Below, in pieces: positions 50,847-60,427 of a stretch of DNA of 64,000 nt (the stretch's first letter is position 1; each line of letters starts with the position of its first letter). The DNA is from an uncultured Pelagibacteraceae bacterium (GTDB taxonomy: Bacteria > Pseudomonadota > Alphaproteobacteria > Pelagibacterales > Pelagibacteraceae): NCBI GenBank assembly GCA_902543375.1, contig CACBYE010000001.1, positions 62,001-126,000 on the forward strand, read 5' to 3'. Both the position numbers and the translations under genes were made by a program. The notes below the pieces were generated by a model. The model did no database searches. It was not told the DNA's origin and saw only the letters and a program-made list of their open reading frames with translations.

Positions 50847-52197
50847 TGAATTTGACTATAGTAAATTAAAACATTTTACTTCAGTTGATCAGTCAGATCG
50901 AGAAGTTCCCTATAATTTAAGACAAAGCGGGCCTACAAAAGTTGAAATGTTAATTTCAACAAGAGTAAGAAAATCTCCTTATTGGCATTTATCTATGAAA
51001 GCAGGGTGTTGGAGAGCGACAGTATATAATCGTATTTATCATCCAAGAGGATACGTTAAACCAGAGGATGGTGGAGCAATGGTTGAGTATGATGCAATTG
51101 TAAATCATGTAACTATGTGGAATGTTGCTGTTGAAAGACAAATAAGAGTAAAAGGACCTGATGCAGAAAAATTCGTAGATTATGTTATTACAAGAGATGC
51201 AACTAAAATTTCACCTATGAGAGCTAGGTATGTAATTTTATGTAATGCATATGGTGGTGTATTAAATGATCCAATTTTACTTAGAATTTCAAAAGATGAG
51301 TTTTGGTTTTCTCTATCTGACTCTGATATTGGTATGTATTTACAAGGTGTGAATGCTGATGGTAAATTTGATTGTAAGATTGAAGAAACAGATCATTGTC
51401 CTGTTCAAATTCAAGGACCAAAATCCAAAGCTTTAATTAACGATCTATGTGGGGACCAATTTGACTTAGATAATATGCCTTTTTACGGTTTAGCAGAAGC
51501 AAAAATTGGAGGGAGAAGTTGCGTAATTTCTCAATCAGGTTTTTCCGGTGAAGCTGGATATGAAATTTATTTAAGAAACGCAACACTATATGCAGATGAT
51601 ATGTGGAATGCAGTTCTTGAAGCTGGAAAAAAACACAATCTAATGGTTATCGCACCTGCTCATCATAGAAGAATTCAAGCTGGAATTCTTTCTTGGGGTC
51701 AAGACATGGATCAGCAACATAATCCTTTTCAATGTAACTTAGGTTATCAAGTTTCTTTATCAGGAAAAGGAGAGTGGAATAAAAAAGCAGATTATGTTGG
51801 TAAAGCAGTTTTAGAAAAAATGAAAATGGATATTAAAGCAGGAAAGAAACCATACAAGTTACAACTTGTTGGATTTGAATTAGGTGGAAAGCCCATTGAA
51901 GATTATGCACCAGATTTTTGGCTTGTGTCGAATGCTGATGGTGGAGAACCTGTAGGTTTTATCACGTCACCTTGGTATCATCCTGAAAAGAAAAAAAATA
52001 TAGCCATGGGATACGTACCTTTTGATGGAAATTTAAATGCAAACGGATTTCCAAAAAATAAAACTGGATCTAAATTTAAAATTCATTTGCCTGCTCAGTA
52101 TTCAGAAAATCCAGGCACACCTGTTGATGCAGTGATTGTTGATATACCATTTAAGGAGTCTTACAATGCAAATACAAGGGAAGTAGTAAAAGGTTAA
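50839..52197 (+). CDS. GcvT-like aminomethyltransferase/demethylase family protein
   Basis: VERQIRVKGPDAEKFVDYVITRD...ISQSGFSGEAGYEIYLR; DmdA/LigM-like layout; overlaps the MetF-like ORF. Confidence 0.88.
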   Translation: MSNEFDYSKLKHFTSVDQSDREVPYNLRQSGPTKVEMLISTRVRKSPYWHLSMKAGCWRATVYNRIYHPRGYVKPEDGGAMVEYDAIVNHVTMWNVAVERQIRVKGPDAEKFVDYVITRDATKISPMRARYVILCNAYGGVLNDPILLRISKDEFWFSLSDSDIGMYLQGVNADGKFDCKIEETDHCPVQIQGPKSKALINDLCGDQFDLDNMPFYGLAEAKIGGRSCVISQSGFSGEAGYEIYLRNATLYADDMWNAVLEAGKKHNLMVIAPAHHRRIQAGILSWGQDMDQQHNPFQCNLGYQVSLSGKGEWNKKADYVGKAVLEKMKMDIKAGKKPYKLQLVGFELGGKPIEDYAPDFWLVSNADGGEPVGFITSPWYHPEKKKNIAMGYVPFDGNLNANGFPKNKTGSKFKIHLPAQYSENPGTPVDAVIVDIPFKESYNANTREVVKG

Positions 52198-52286
52198 TTA
52201 TATTTTTGGGTTTTTTTAAATACTCTTTAAATTTATGAATTTTTTAAGATTTTGTTATTGTTGTATTGTTAGTTTAAAGATTAAGA

Positions 52287-52616
52287 TTATACTTTAAAAG
52301 ACTCCCCACAACCACAACGCTCCGTTTCATTTGGATTATTAAAAACAAAGGATGATGAAAAATCCTCTTTTTTATAATCCATTTCGGTACCGAGAAGATA
52401 CATGACTGCAGCTGTATCAATGTAAACTTTTACTCCTTTGTCTTCAATCAACTCATCATTTGGATTTACCTCTCTTGAGTATTCCATTACATAAGACATA
52501 CCTGCGCAACCTCCTGATTTTACAGAAACTCTCACACCAATTGCATTTTTTTCAGCATTGGACATTATTTCTTTAATTCTTAAGGCAGCATTATCACTTA
52601 GCTTAATTATAGGATT
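52287..52616 (-). CDS. sufA: HesB/IscA-type Fe-S carrier (SufA-like)
   Basis: ORF track 52287-52682 with likely start at MNPIIKLSDNAALRIKEIM; C..CGCGESF C-terminal Cys motif. Confidence 0.9.
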   Translation of the reverse strand, partial: NPIIKLSDNAALRIKEIMSNAEKNAIGVRVSVKSGGCAGMSYVMEYSREVNPNDELIEDKGVKVYIDTAAVMYLLGTEMDYKKEDFSSSFVFNNPNETERCGCGESFKV

Positions 52617-52618
52617 CA

Positions 52619-52915
52619 TTATAGATTTAACTCCAATTTTGCAGCATCTGACATCATATCTTTTGTCCATGGCGGGTCCCACACTAATTGTAAATCTACG
52701 TCATCTATTTCATCTACTTGCATAGCACCTTCTTTTACTTCTTTAGGTAAACTTTCTGCTACAGGACAATTTGGAGTAGTCAATGTCATTTTAATTTCCG
52801 CTTTACGACCATCCACTTTGATATCGTAAATCAATCCAAGCTCATATATATTCACAGGCAATTCTGGATCATAAATTTTTCTAATTTCCTCGATAATTTT
52901 TTTTTTAATATCCAT
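52619..52915 (-). CDS. sufT: SufT-like MIP18/DUF59 protein
   Basis: IRKIYDPELPVNIYELGLIYDI; TLTTPNCPVAESLP; VWDPPWTKDMMSD. Confidence 0.92.
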   Translation of the reverse strand: MDIKKKIIEEIRKIYDPELPVNIYELGLIYDIKVDGRKAEIKMTLTTPNCPVAESLPKEVKEGAMQVDEIDDVDLQLVWDPPWTKDMMSDAAKLELNL

Positions 52916-52917
52916 AA

Positions 52918-53382
52918 TCAGTTCTCTGTACTTATTTCTTTTCCTTCATTTTCCATTGCAGATACTAAAGTATGCCACGATAAAGTAGCACACTTAACTC
53001 TCATTGGATATTGTTTAACTCCTGATAAACACATTAATTTAGTTTTATCATCCTCTTTTAGAATATTATTTTTAAGTTCAGGATTTTCTTTAATCATCCC
53101 TAAAAAATCTTCGATTATTTCTTTGGCTTCATTGTCACTTTTTCCTTTAATCAAATCTGTCATTATAGAAGCTGAGGCCATTGATATTGCACATCCACTT
53201 CCTTCAAAGGAAATATCTTCAACTTTTCTTTGATCGTTTAATTTTAAATAAACATGTACGTTATCTCCACATAATGGATTATTTCCTTTAGCATCTTTAT
53301 TGAAATTTTCAGGTTTTCCTAAATTTCTAGGATTCTTTCCATGTTCTAAAATTATCTCTTGATATAGCTCTTTTAAATTCAT
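52918..53382 (-). CDS. sufU: SufU/IscU-like scaffold
   Basis: HGKNPRNLGKP..., NPLCGDNVHVYL, GSGCAISMASAS. Confidence 0.92.
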   Translation of the reverse strand: MNLKELYQEIILEHGKNPRNLGKPENFNKDAKGNNPLCGDNVHVYLKLNDQRKVEDISFEGSGCAISMASASIMTDLIKGKSDNEAKEIIEDFLGMIKENPELKNNILKEDDKTKLMCLSGVKQYPMRVKCATLSWHTLVSAMENEGKEISTEN

Positions 53383-54599
53383 TTTAAATCAAAAATTTTT
53401 TTACAATTATTTATTCCATCATTTAGTTTATCTAGATCATCTTTGGTATTGTAAATGCCTAAAGAAGCCCTTGCACTTGCGGGAATACCTAATTTGTCAT
53501 GAAGTATTTGACAACAATGATGGCCTGCTCTTATAGCAACTCCAGTTTCATCTAAAATAGTGGCAATATCATGTGGATGAACTCCTTCTACAGTAAAAGA
53601 CAACACTCCACCTCTCTCCTTGGGATCTCCGATTAGTTGTACAGAATTATTTTTTTTTAAAATTTCTTGACCATATTCTATTAATTCTTTTTCATGCTTA
53701 ATGATGTTTTCAATACCAATACTTTCTAAAAACTTTATTGACTGGTCAAACGCTATTACTTGTGCAGTTGCCATTGTTCCAGCTTCATACTTATTGGGAA
53801 GTTCTCCATATGAAATTCTGTCTTTTTTAACATCATTAATCATTCCTCCACCTCCTTGATAAGGTGGAAGTTGTTCTAACCATTTCTTTTTTCCATACAG
53901 AACTCCAAGTCCTGTCGGTCCGTACATTTTATGACATGAGATCGCGTAAAAATCACAATCTAAATCCTGCATATCTAATTTTAAATGTGGTCCACCCTGA
54001 CATCCATCTACTACAACAACTATGCCTTTTGAATGTGCTAATTGAGTTATCTCTTTTATTGGTAAAACTGCACCAGTAACATTGGATAGATGAGTTATCG
54101 CTATAACTTTAGTTTTATTTGTAATTTCTTTCTCTATATTTTCAATTGGAATATCTCCATCTTCATTAATTTCAGCAAACTTAATTTTAATATTTTTTGA
54201 TTTTCTTAAAAAATGCCAAGGCACGTAATTCGAATGATGCTCTAACTCTGTTATTAATATTTCATCGTCGGGGCCTAAGATTTCTTGGCCCAAAGTATTA
54301 GCAACTAAGTTAAGAGCCTCTGTAGCTCCTTTTGTAAATACAATTTCATTTTTATCTTTAGCATTTATATATTTTTGTACTGAGGATCTTGTATTTTCAT
54401 ATAAATTCGTAGCAGCAACAGCTAAATAGTGAATACTGCGACCTACATTTGAAAATTGTTTAGAGTAAAAATCATTTATTCTGTCTAAAACAACTTTGGG
54501 TTTTTGGGATGAATTAGCACTATCCAGATAAACCAGATCATTGTTCTGAATTTTTTCATCAAAAATTGGAAATTCTTTTTTTATTTTATCTATATTCAT
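53379..54599 (-). CDS. sufS: Cysteine desulfurase SufS
   Basis: YLDSANSSQKP; CDFYAISCHKMYGPTGLGVLYG; IRAGHHCCQ. Confidence 0.95.
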   Translation of the reverse strand: MNIDKIKKEFPIFDEKIQNNDLVYLDSANSSQKPKVVLDRINDFYSKQFSNVGRSIHYLAVAATNLYENTRSSVQKYINAKDKNEIVFTKGATEALNLVANTLGQEILGPDDEILITELEHHSNYVPWHFLRKSKNIKIKFAEINEDGDIPIENIEKEITNKTKVIAITHLSNVTGAVLPIKEITQLAHSKGIVVVVDGCQGGPHLKLDMQDLDCDFYAISCHKMYGPTGLGVLYGKKKWLEQLPPYQGGGGMINDVKKDRISYGELPNKYEAGTMATAQVIAFDQSIKFLESIGIENIIKHEKELIEYGQEILKKNNSVQLIGDPKERGGVLSFTVEGVHPHDIATILDETGVAIRAGHHCCQILHDKLGIPASARASLGIYNTKDDLDKLNDGINNCKKIFDLK

Positions 54600-55843
54600 T
54601 CTTTTAAACCAACAATATTCTTTATTAAAATTTTAATTTCAGGGTCAGTAATCTTTTCAACAACATCTAGTAAAAACCCATTTATCAAAAGTTCTTTGGC
54701 ATGTTGATAATTTAGACCTCGAGACATTAGGTAAAAAATTGAGTTTTCATTCAAACTTCCAGAGGCAGATCCATGAGAGCATTTTACATCATCAGCATAT
54801 ATTTCTAATTCTGGTTTTGCATTAAACTCTGACGTTTCATCTAATAATATAGCTTTACTCAGTTGGTAACCATCAGTTTTTTGTGCTTTTGAATTTACAA
54901 ATATTCTTCCTTGATATGCAGACTTTGAATTTTTTCCAAGAACACTTTTTATAAGCTGATAACTTTTAGTATTCTCAACTAAATGATTAATAGTTGATCT
55001 AATTTCATGTTGTTGATTTTCCTTTAATGATAAAATTCCATTTATAAAAGCAGAAGAATATTCTCCTTTCAAATCACTATTAATCTCATTTTTAAAATAA
55101 TCTGAACCTGAGGATAATACAAATGTTTCTGAAACACTATTACTGTCCTGTTCAATGTTGTTAAAAGAATAAACCAAATTATTATTTCTAAACTTATCGA
55201 GTTTATAATTTTTAAGAATTGAGTCTTTTTTCAAATCAAAATTGTAAAAAATATTTACAAAATTCTTATTTGTACTTTTGCTAAAAAAATCAACAAGTCT
55301 CAAACAGCTATTTTGTTCTAACTCAAAATCTAACCTTAAATTAATGTTTTTTGAATTTATCTTATCGTTTATTGAATGATAGATTATTAACGGTTTTTTT
55401 AATGAGTAATTCTTTTTTATCAAAACTTTTAAAACCTTATTAGTAAATGCTCTATTTAAATCAATCAAAGAATTTTTAAAATCAAATGTATTATCTTTTT
55501 CAATTTCTTCATTGATTTCAATTTTATTTTGATCTTCATAACTAAAATCTATTTTTTCGATTTTACCGTTCAAAAAAACAATCTTATTATGTTCTAAACC
55601 GTTAACAAAAATAGTTGGATCAACTTTATTTGTTAATGAATAATCGTTAAAAAAACTTAAATTACCAATATTTTTTTTTATAATTTGACTAATATCTAAA
55701 AACTTCCAATCTTCATGTTTTCTATTTGGAAAACCATTCTCAATAAACTTCTTCAAAAAAGCTTTCTTTAAACTGACTTCTTTTTTGGAAACTTTTGAAG
55801 TATTTATTATTTTATCAAAATCTGATTGTAGTTGTTCATTCAT
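54596..55843 (-). CDS. sufD: Fe-S cluster assembly protein SufD
   Basis: ADDVKCSHGSASGSLNENSIFYLMSRG; position in operon. Confidence 0.92.
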   Translation of the reverse strand: MNEQLQSDFDKIINTSKVSKKEVSLKKAFLKKFIENGFPNRKHEDWKFLDISQIIKKNIGNLSFFNDYSLTNKVDPTIFVNGLEHNKIVFLNGKIEKIDFSYEDQNKIEINEEIEKDNTFDFKNSLIDLNRAFTNKVLKVLIKKNYSLKKPLIIYHSINDKINSKNINLRLDFELEQNSCLRLVDFFSKSTNKNFVNIFYNFDLKKDSILKNYKLDKFRNNNLVYSFNNIEQDSNSVSETFVLSSGSDYFKNEINSDLKGEYSSAFINGILSLKENQQHEIRSTINHLVENTKSYQLIKSVLGKNSKSAYQGRIFVNSKAQKTDGYQLSKAILLDETSEFNAKPELEIYADDVKCSHGSASGSLNENSIFYLMSRGLNYQHAKELLINGFLLDVVEKITDPEIKILIKNIVGLKE

Positions 55844-56578
55844 TTAATTGAAACTCTCATATCCTTTTTTTTCTAATTCAATCGCTAATTCTGGACCACC
55901 AGATCTAATTATTTTTCCATTCATTAAAACGTGAACAAAGTCTGGCTTTATATAATCTAACAATCTTTGATAATGGGTGATTATCAAAAAAGAATTATCT
56001 TCACTTCTTAAGGTATTAACTCCGTCAGCAACTGTTTTCAAAGCATCAATATCTAACCCCGAGTCTGTTTCATCTAAAATAGCTAATTTTGGAGCTAACA
56101 TAGACATTTGGAGAATTTCATTTTTCTTTTTTTCTCCTCCAGAGAAACCAACATTTAATTGTCTATTTAGTTTTTCTTCATCAAATTTTAATTCTTTAGC
56201 TTTTTCTTTAACAAGCTTTAAAAATTCAATTGCATCTAATTCTTTTTCACCACGGGCTTTTCTGATTGCATTTAAGGATGTTTTTAAAAATATATTTGTA
56301 TTTACGCCTGGAATTTCTAATGGATATTGAAATGCTAAAAATATTCCTTTGTGTGCTCTTTCCTCGGTCTCAAGCTCAAATAAATTTTTATTCTCAAATA
56401 AGATTTCACCTGATACCTCATATCCTTTTCTTCCTGATAAAATGTTGGATAATGTACTTTTTCCAGATCCGTTAGGGCCCATTATCGCGTGTACTTCTCC
56501 AGGATTTATATTTAAAGAAAACCCCTTTAATATCGGCTTATTTTCAACATTTGCATTTAAATTATTTATTTTAAGCAT
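55844..56578 (-). CDS. sufC: Fe-S cluster assembly ATPase SufC
   Basis: GPNGSGKSTLSNILSGR; VGFSGGEKKKNEILQM; LDETDSGLDID. Confidence 0.96.
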   Translation of the reverse strand: MLKINNLNANVENKPILKGFSLNINPGEVHAIMGPNGSGKSTLSNILSGRKGYEVSGEILFENKNLFELETEERAHKGIFLAFQYPLEIPGVNTNIFLKTSLNAIRKARGEKELDAIEFLKLVKEKAKELKFDEEKLNRQLNVGFSGGEKKKNEILQMSMLAPKLAILDETDSGLDIDALKTVADGVNTLRSEDNSFLIITHYQRLLDYIKPDFVHVLMNGKIIRSGGPELAIELEKKGYESFN

Positions 56579-58020
56579 TAACCAACGCTCCCCTCTAAAC
56601 TAATACCTACTAGTTTTTGGGCCTCGACTGCAAACTCCATTGGTAACTGTTGTAATACTTCTTTGCAAAAACCGTTAACAATTAATCCTACAGCTTCCTC
56701 AGGATTTAGTCCTCTTTGTTGACAATAATGTAATTGTTCTTCACTAATTTTTGATGTCGTAGCTTCATGTGCAATATTTGAGTCGAAATTTTTATTTTTA
56801 ATATAAGGGACTGTGTGTGCTCCACAATTATTTCCCATTAATAAAGAGTCACATTGAGTATAATTATTAGAATTTTTAGCTTTTGAGTTAACATCTACTA
56901 GACCTCTATAAGTCATGTCAGAAAATCCCGCGCTTATTCCTTTAGAAATAATTTTACTTTTTGTATTTTTTCCTAAATGAATCATCTTAGTCCCAGTATC
57001 TGCTTTTTGATGATTGTTAGTAATTGCTATAGAGTAAAATTCACCAATTGAGTTATCCCCTTTTAATATACAGCTTGGATACTTCCAGGTTATAGCCGAA
57101 CCAGTCTCAACTTGAGTCCAAGAAATTTTTGAATTTTTCCCCTTACATAATCCTCTTTTAGTTACAAAATTATAAATTCCACCTTTGCCATTTTCATCAC
57201 CAGGGTACCAATTTTGAACAGTTGAATATTTTATTTCAGCATTATCTAGAGCTACCAATTCAACATTTGCTGCATGTAGCTGATTTTCATCTCTCATAGG
57301 AGCGGTACATCCTTCGAGATAACTTACATAACTTCCCTTATCAGCAATAATTAATGTTCTTTCAAATTGACCAGTCTGTGATGCATTAATCCTAAAGTAA
57401 GTTGACAGTTCCATCGGACACTTTACGCCCTCGGGAATATAAACAAATGATCCATCAGTAAAAACCGCAGAATTCAGTGTTGCAAAAAAATGGTCAGTTA
57501 TAGGAATTACTGTACCTAAATACTTTTTTACTAGCTCAGGATGTTTTTGAATTGCTTCTGACATTGAGCAAAAAATTATTCCATGTTTAGTTAATTCACC
57601 TTTAAAGGTAGTTGCTACAGAGACAGAGTCGAATACAGCATCCACGGCAATACCATTAAGTCGTGCTTGTTCTTGTAATGGAATTCCAAGTTTTTTGTAT
57701 GTTTCTAAAAGTTTTGGATCTAATTCGTCCAAACTTTTTGGTTTATCATTCATACTTTTTGGTGCCGAGTAGTAATATAAATCTTGATAATCAATTTTAG
57801 GATATTTTGGTTTTTGCCAATTAGGCTCTTTTAAAAGTTTTAAACGCTCATAAGCTTTTAATCTAAAGTCCAACATCCATTGTGGTTCTTCTTTAATATT
57901 GGAAATAAATTTAATTACATCTTCGTTTAAGCCTTTGGGAGCTTTAATATTTTCTATATCAGTGGTAAAACCATACTTATAATCTTTTAACTTTTCTATA
58001 TCTTTCTCTCTAGTATCCAT
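56578..58020 (-). CDS. sufB: Fe-S cluster assembly protein SufB
   Basis: [17 protein letters not shown]; start trimmed to [11 protein letters not shown] at 58020. Confidence 0.95.
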   Translation of the reverse strand: MDTREKDIEKLKDYKYGFTTDIENIKAPKGLNEDVIKFISNIKEEPQWMLDFRLKAYERLKLLKEPNWQKPKYPKIDYQDLYYYSAPKSMNDKPKSLDELDPKLLETYKKLGIPLQEQARLNGIAVDAVFDSVSVATTFKGELTKHGIIFCSMSEAIQKHPELVKKYLGTVIPITDHFFATLNSAVFTDGSFVYIPEGVKCPMELSTYFRINASQTGQFERTLIIADKGSYVSYLEGCTAPMRDENQLHAANVELVALDNAEIKYSTVQNWYPGDENGKGGIYNFVTKRGLCKGKNSKISWTQVETGSAITWKYPSCILKGDNSIGEFYSIAITNNHQKADTGTKMIHLGKNTKSKIISKGISAGFSDMTYRGLVDVNSKAKNSNNYTQCDSLLMGNNCGAHTVPYIKNKNFDSNIAHEATTSKISEEQLHYCQQRGLNPEEAVGLIVNGFCKEVLQQLPMEFAVEAQKLVGISLEGSVG

Positions 58021-58021
58021 T

Positions 58022-58447
58022 TTAAATTCTTCTTTCAATGTTATCTTTAACAAGATCCTCCAAACTCTTTTTTTCAAAGAAATCGTTAATATGGTTTTCA
58101 AGCTCATCCCATAAATTGTGGGTTAAACATTTTGTAGATTTACCGTTGCAACTTTTTTTTGACTCTTTTTTGCATTGAACAGTTTTTACCTTTTCATCAA
58201 CAGCCTCAAAAATATTTGTAAGTTTAATTTCTTTCGCTTTTTTATTCAAAACATAACCCCCTTGATTTCCCCTAACACTATGAACAATCTCTTTCTTTCT
58301 TAATTTGGAAAAAATTTGCTCCAAATAATCAAGCGAAATACCTTGTCTAAGTGATATGTCTCTTAGAGATACTGGATTAATATTATTAAATCTCGCCAGA
58401 TCCACCAAAGCCATTACAGCATATCTACCTTTAGAAGTTAGTTTCAT
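58022..58447 (-). CDS. iscR: Rrf2-family regulator, IscR-like
   Basis: [43 protein letters not shown]-x7-C-x6-C-x2-H ligand-like region. Confidence 0.92.
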   Translation of the reverse strand: MKLTSKGRYAVMALVDLARFNNINPVSLRDISLRQGISLDYLEQIFSKLRKKEIVHSVRGNQGGYVLNKKAKEIKLTNIFEAVDEKVKTVQCKKESKKSCNGKSTKCLTHNLWDELENHINDFFEKKSLEDLVKDNIERRI

Positions 58448-58472
58448 AAAACCTTTGTTTTACAGGGTATAT

Positions 58473-58499
58473 ATAAACCCGACTAAAATAGTCAAGTAT
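58473..58499. promoter_or_regulatory. IscR type-1-like operator
   Basis: ATAAACCCGACTAAAATAGTCAAGTAT closely matches the E. coli IscR type 1 motif (GACT..AGTC core). Confidence 0.85.
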
Positions 58500-58557
58500 C
58501 TGACTGAAAAAAATATTAACATTTTGACACGTACATATGATAAACGTAATTTTTTTT

Positions 58558-58572
58558 TGAGAATAATTATCA
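58558..58572. promoter_or_regulatory. Fur-like box between iscR and the alpha/beta hydrolase
   Basis: TGAGAATAATTATCA, exact reverse complement of TGATAATTATTCTCA at 35607. Confidence 0.78.
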
Positions 58573-58581
58573 ATATCAATT

Positions 58582-59238
58582 ATGGATAACAAAATTTTAG
58601 AAATATTCATTCCTGGTCCATCTGGTAGACTTGAAGCTAGATATTATAAAAGTAAGAAAAATACTTCACCTGTAGCCTTAGTACTGCAACCGCATCCTCA
58701 ATACGGGGGAACTATGAATAATAAAGTTGTTGTTGAAACATTTCATGCGTTTATGGAAAATGATTTCTCTGTATGTAGAGTAAATTTTAGAGGTGTGGGC
58801 AAAAGTGATGGAGAATTTGATAACGGACAAGGAGAATTAGCTGATGCTGCTGCCGCATTAGATTGGTTGGAGCGTGAAAATTTTGATAATTCACAATGTT
58901 GGGTATCTGGTTTTTCTTTTGGTTCTCTAATAGCTATGCAACTTTTAATGAGAAGACCAGAGATAAATAGATTCATCGCAATTTCACCTCAACCAAACGT
59001 TTATGACTTTTCTTTTTTATCTCCATGTCCTTCATCAGGTCTTATGGTTTATGGAAAAAAGGATGAGCTAGTCCCTTTCGAATTTATTAAAGATTTAGAC
59101 AATAAGCTTAGTGCACAAAAAGGAATAAAAGTAGAATTTGAAACTATTCCTGAGGCTAATCATTTTTTTTCAAAAAGTGAATCTGAATTATTAAAATGTC
59201 TTAATAAATATATAAAAAAAGAAACTGCTCTCTATTAA
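58582..59238 (+). CDS. Alpha/beta hydrolase
   Basis: LQPHPQYGGTMNNKVV; CRVNFRGVGKSDG; WVSGFSFGSLIA (GxSxG). Confidence 0.88.
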   Translation: MDNKILEIFIPGPSGRLEARYYKSKKNTSPVALVLQPHPQYGGTMNNKVVVETFHAFMENDFSVCRVNFRGVGKSDGEFDNGQGELADAAAALDWLERENFDNSQCWVSGFSFGSLIAMQLLMRRPEINRFIAISPQPNVYDFSFLSPCPSSGLMVYGKKDELVPFEFIKDLDNKLSAQKGIKVEFETIPEANHFFSKSESELLKCLNKYIKKETALY

Positions 59239-60386
59239 AAGTTTTGTAAAATATCACCACCTGAAATTATTTTTTTACATCTTGTAGTACTTGGAAATGA
59301 GATTGGTAATTTTAAATATGATCTTATAGCTAAATATGCAAAAGCTTGGGACTCAATAAAATTTCCATCAAAATTATAATCATCTATATCTTTTATAATT
59401 ATATTCTTATTCCCTAAATAATTTTCAATCGATTGCATCAAAAACTTATTCTTTCTTCCTCCTCCACAAAATATATATTGATGAGGATTAATGTTATTTT
59501 TTTTGTTAGTTTTCTTAAGACCATCGACAATTAAATACGCAGTAAATTTCGTTAAAGTCGCACACCCGTCCTCAAATGATAAACCTTTTACAAATGATGT
59601 ATCAAAATCTTTTACATCTAATGATTTTTCGTAAGATTTAAATTCAAAGTTATCTATTGCTTGATTTAAAATTAAATCATCTACATTTCCTATATTTGCA
59701 TAATTTCCATCTTTATCAAATTTTAATTCTTTATTATTTCTTACCCAATTATCTATTAAACAATTTCCAGGACCTATATCGTAAGCAAAAAAGTTTATTG
59801 AATTATTAGAGCTCTCCTTGATTTGAGTAATATTTGTAATACCTCCAATATTAATTATGATGAATGGTAATTTAATTTTAAAATTTTTTTGAATAATTTT
59901 TGAAATCAAATTATGAAATATTGGTGTAAGAGGAGCACCTTGCCCTCCATGCCTTAAATCATTTTGTCTAAAGTTATTAATTACAATCTTTTTAAACAAA
60001 CTAGATAATAGTTTTCCATCACCTATCTGCTTTGAAATTTGAATTTTTGGATCATGATATACTGTTTGCCCATGGAAACCTATTAAATCAATATCCTCAT
60101 TAATATCTCTAATCACCTCATTTATTGAGTGACTGATGAATAATGTAAATTTTTTTTCTACATCATTGATTTCTTTAGAACGAGTTTTTAAGTCTGCAGA
60201 ATTGTTAATTTTATCTCTTAAAATAATTAGTTGCTTATAAAGTCCATCATCAAACTCTTTATATGCATCATAAATACTGGAAAATTGATCATTACCATCA
60301 GATTTTATAACAGATAAATCTACACCATCCATTGATGTACCACTCATCAAACCAATTGAGGTAAATATCTTTTTTTTCATTATCAT
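59235..60386 (-). CDS. anmK: Anhydro-N-acetylmuramic acid kinase
   Basis: GLMSGTSMDGVDLSVI; GFHGQTVYH; FAYDIGPGNCLIDNW. Confidence 0.95.
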   Translation of the reverse strand: MIMKKKIFTSIGLMSGTSMDGVDLSVIKSDGNDQFSSIYDAYKEFDDGLYKQLIILRDKINNSADLKTRSKEINDVEKKFTLFISHSINEVIRDINEDIDLIGFHGQTVYHDPKIQISKQIGDGKLLSSLFKKIVINNFRQNDLRHGGQGAPLTPIFHNLISKIIQKNFKIKLPFIIINIGGITNITQIKESSNNSINFFAYDIGPGNCLIDNWVRNNKELKFDKDGNYANIGNVDDLILNQAIDNFEFKSYEKSLDVKDFDTSFVKGLSFEDGCATLTKFTAYLIVDGLKKTNKKNNINPHQYIFCGGGRKNKFLMQSIENYLGNKNIIIKDIDDYNFDGNFIESQAFAYLAIRSYLKLPISFPSTTRCKKIISGGDILQNF

Positions 60387-60427
60387 TTTTTTTTAAAAAA
60401 ATTTGTATATTGTAGAATTATACGCTT

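Noticed and set aside
50839-52197. Direct naming as DmdA
   Set aside because: Length and sequence differ from the characterised SAR11 DmdA as I recall it; left as GcvT-like until phylogeny is done.
55977-56603. Plus-strand ORFs of 117, 69 and 84 aa
   Set aside because: Antisense to sufC; open only because of codon composition.
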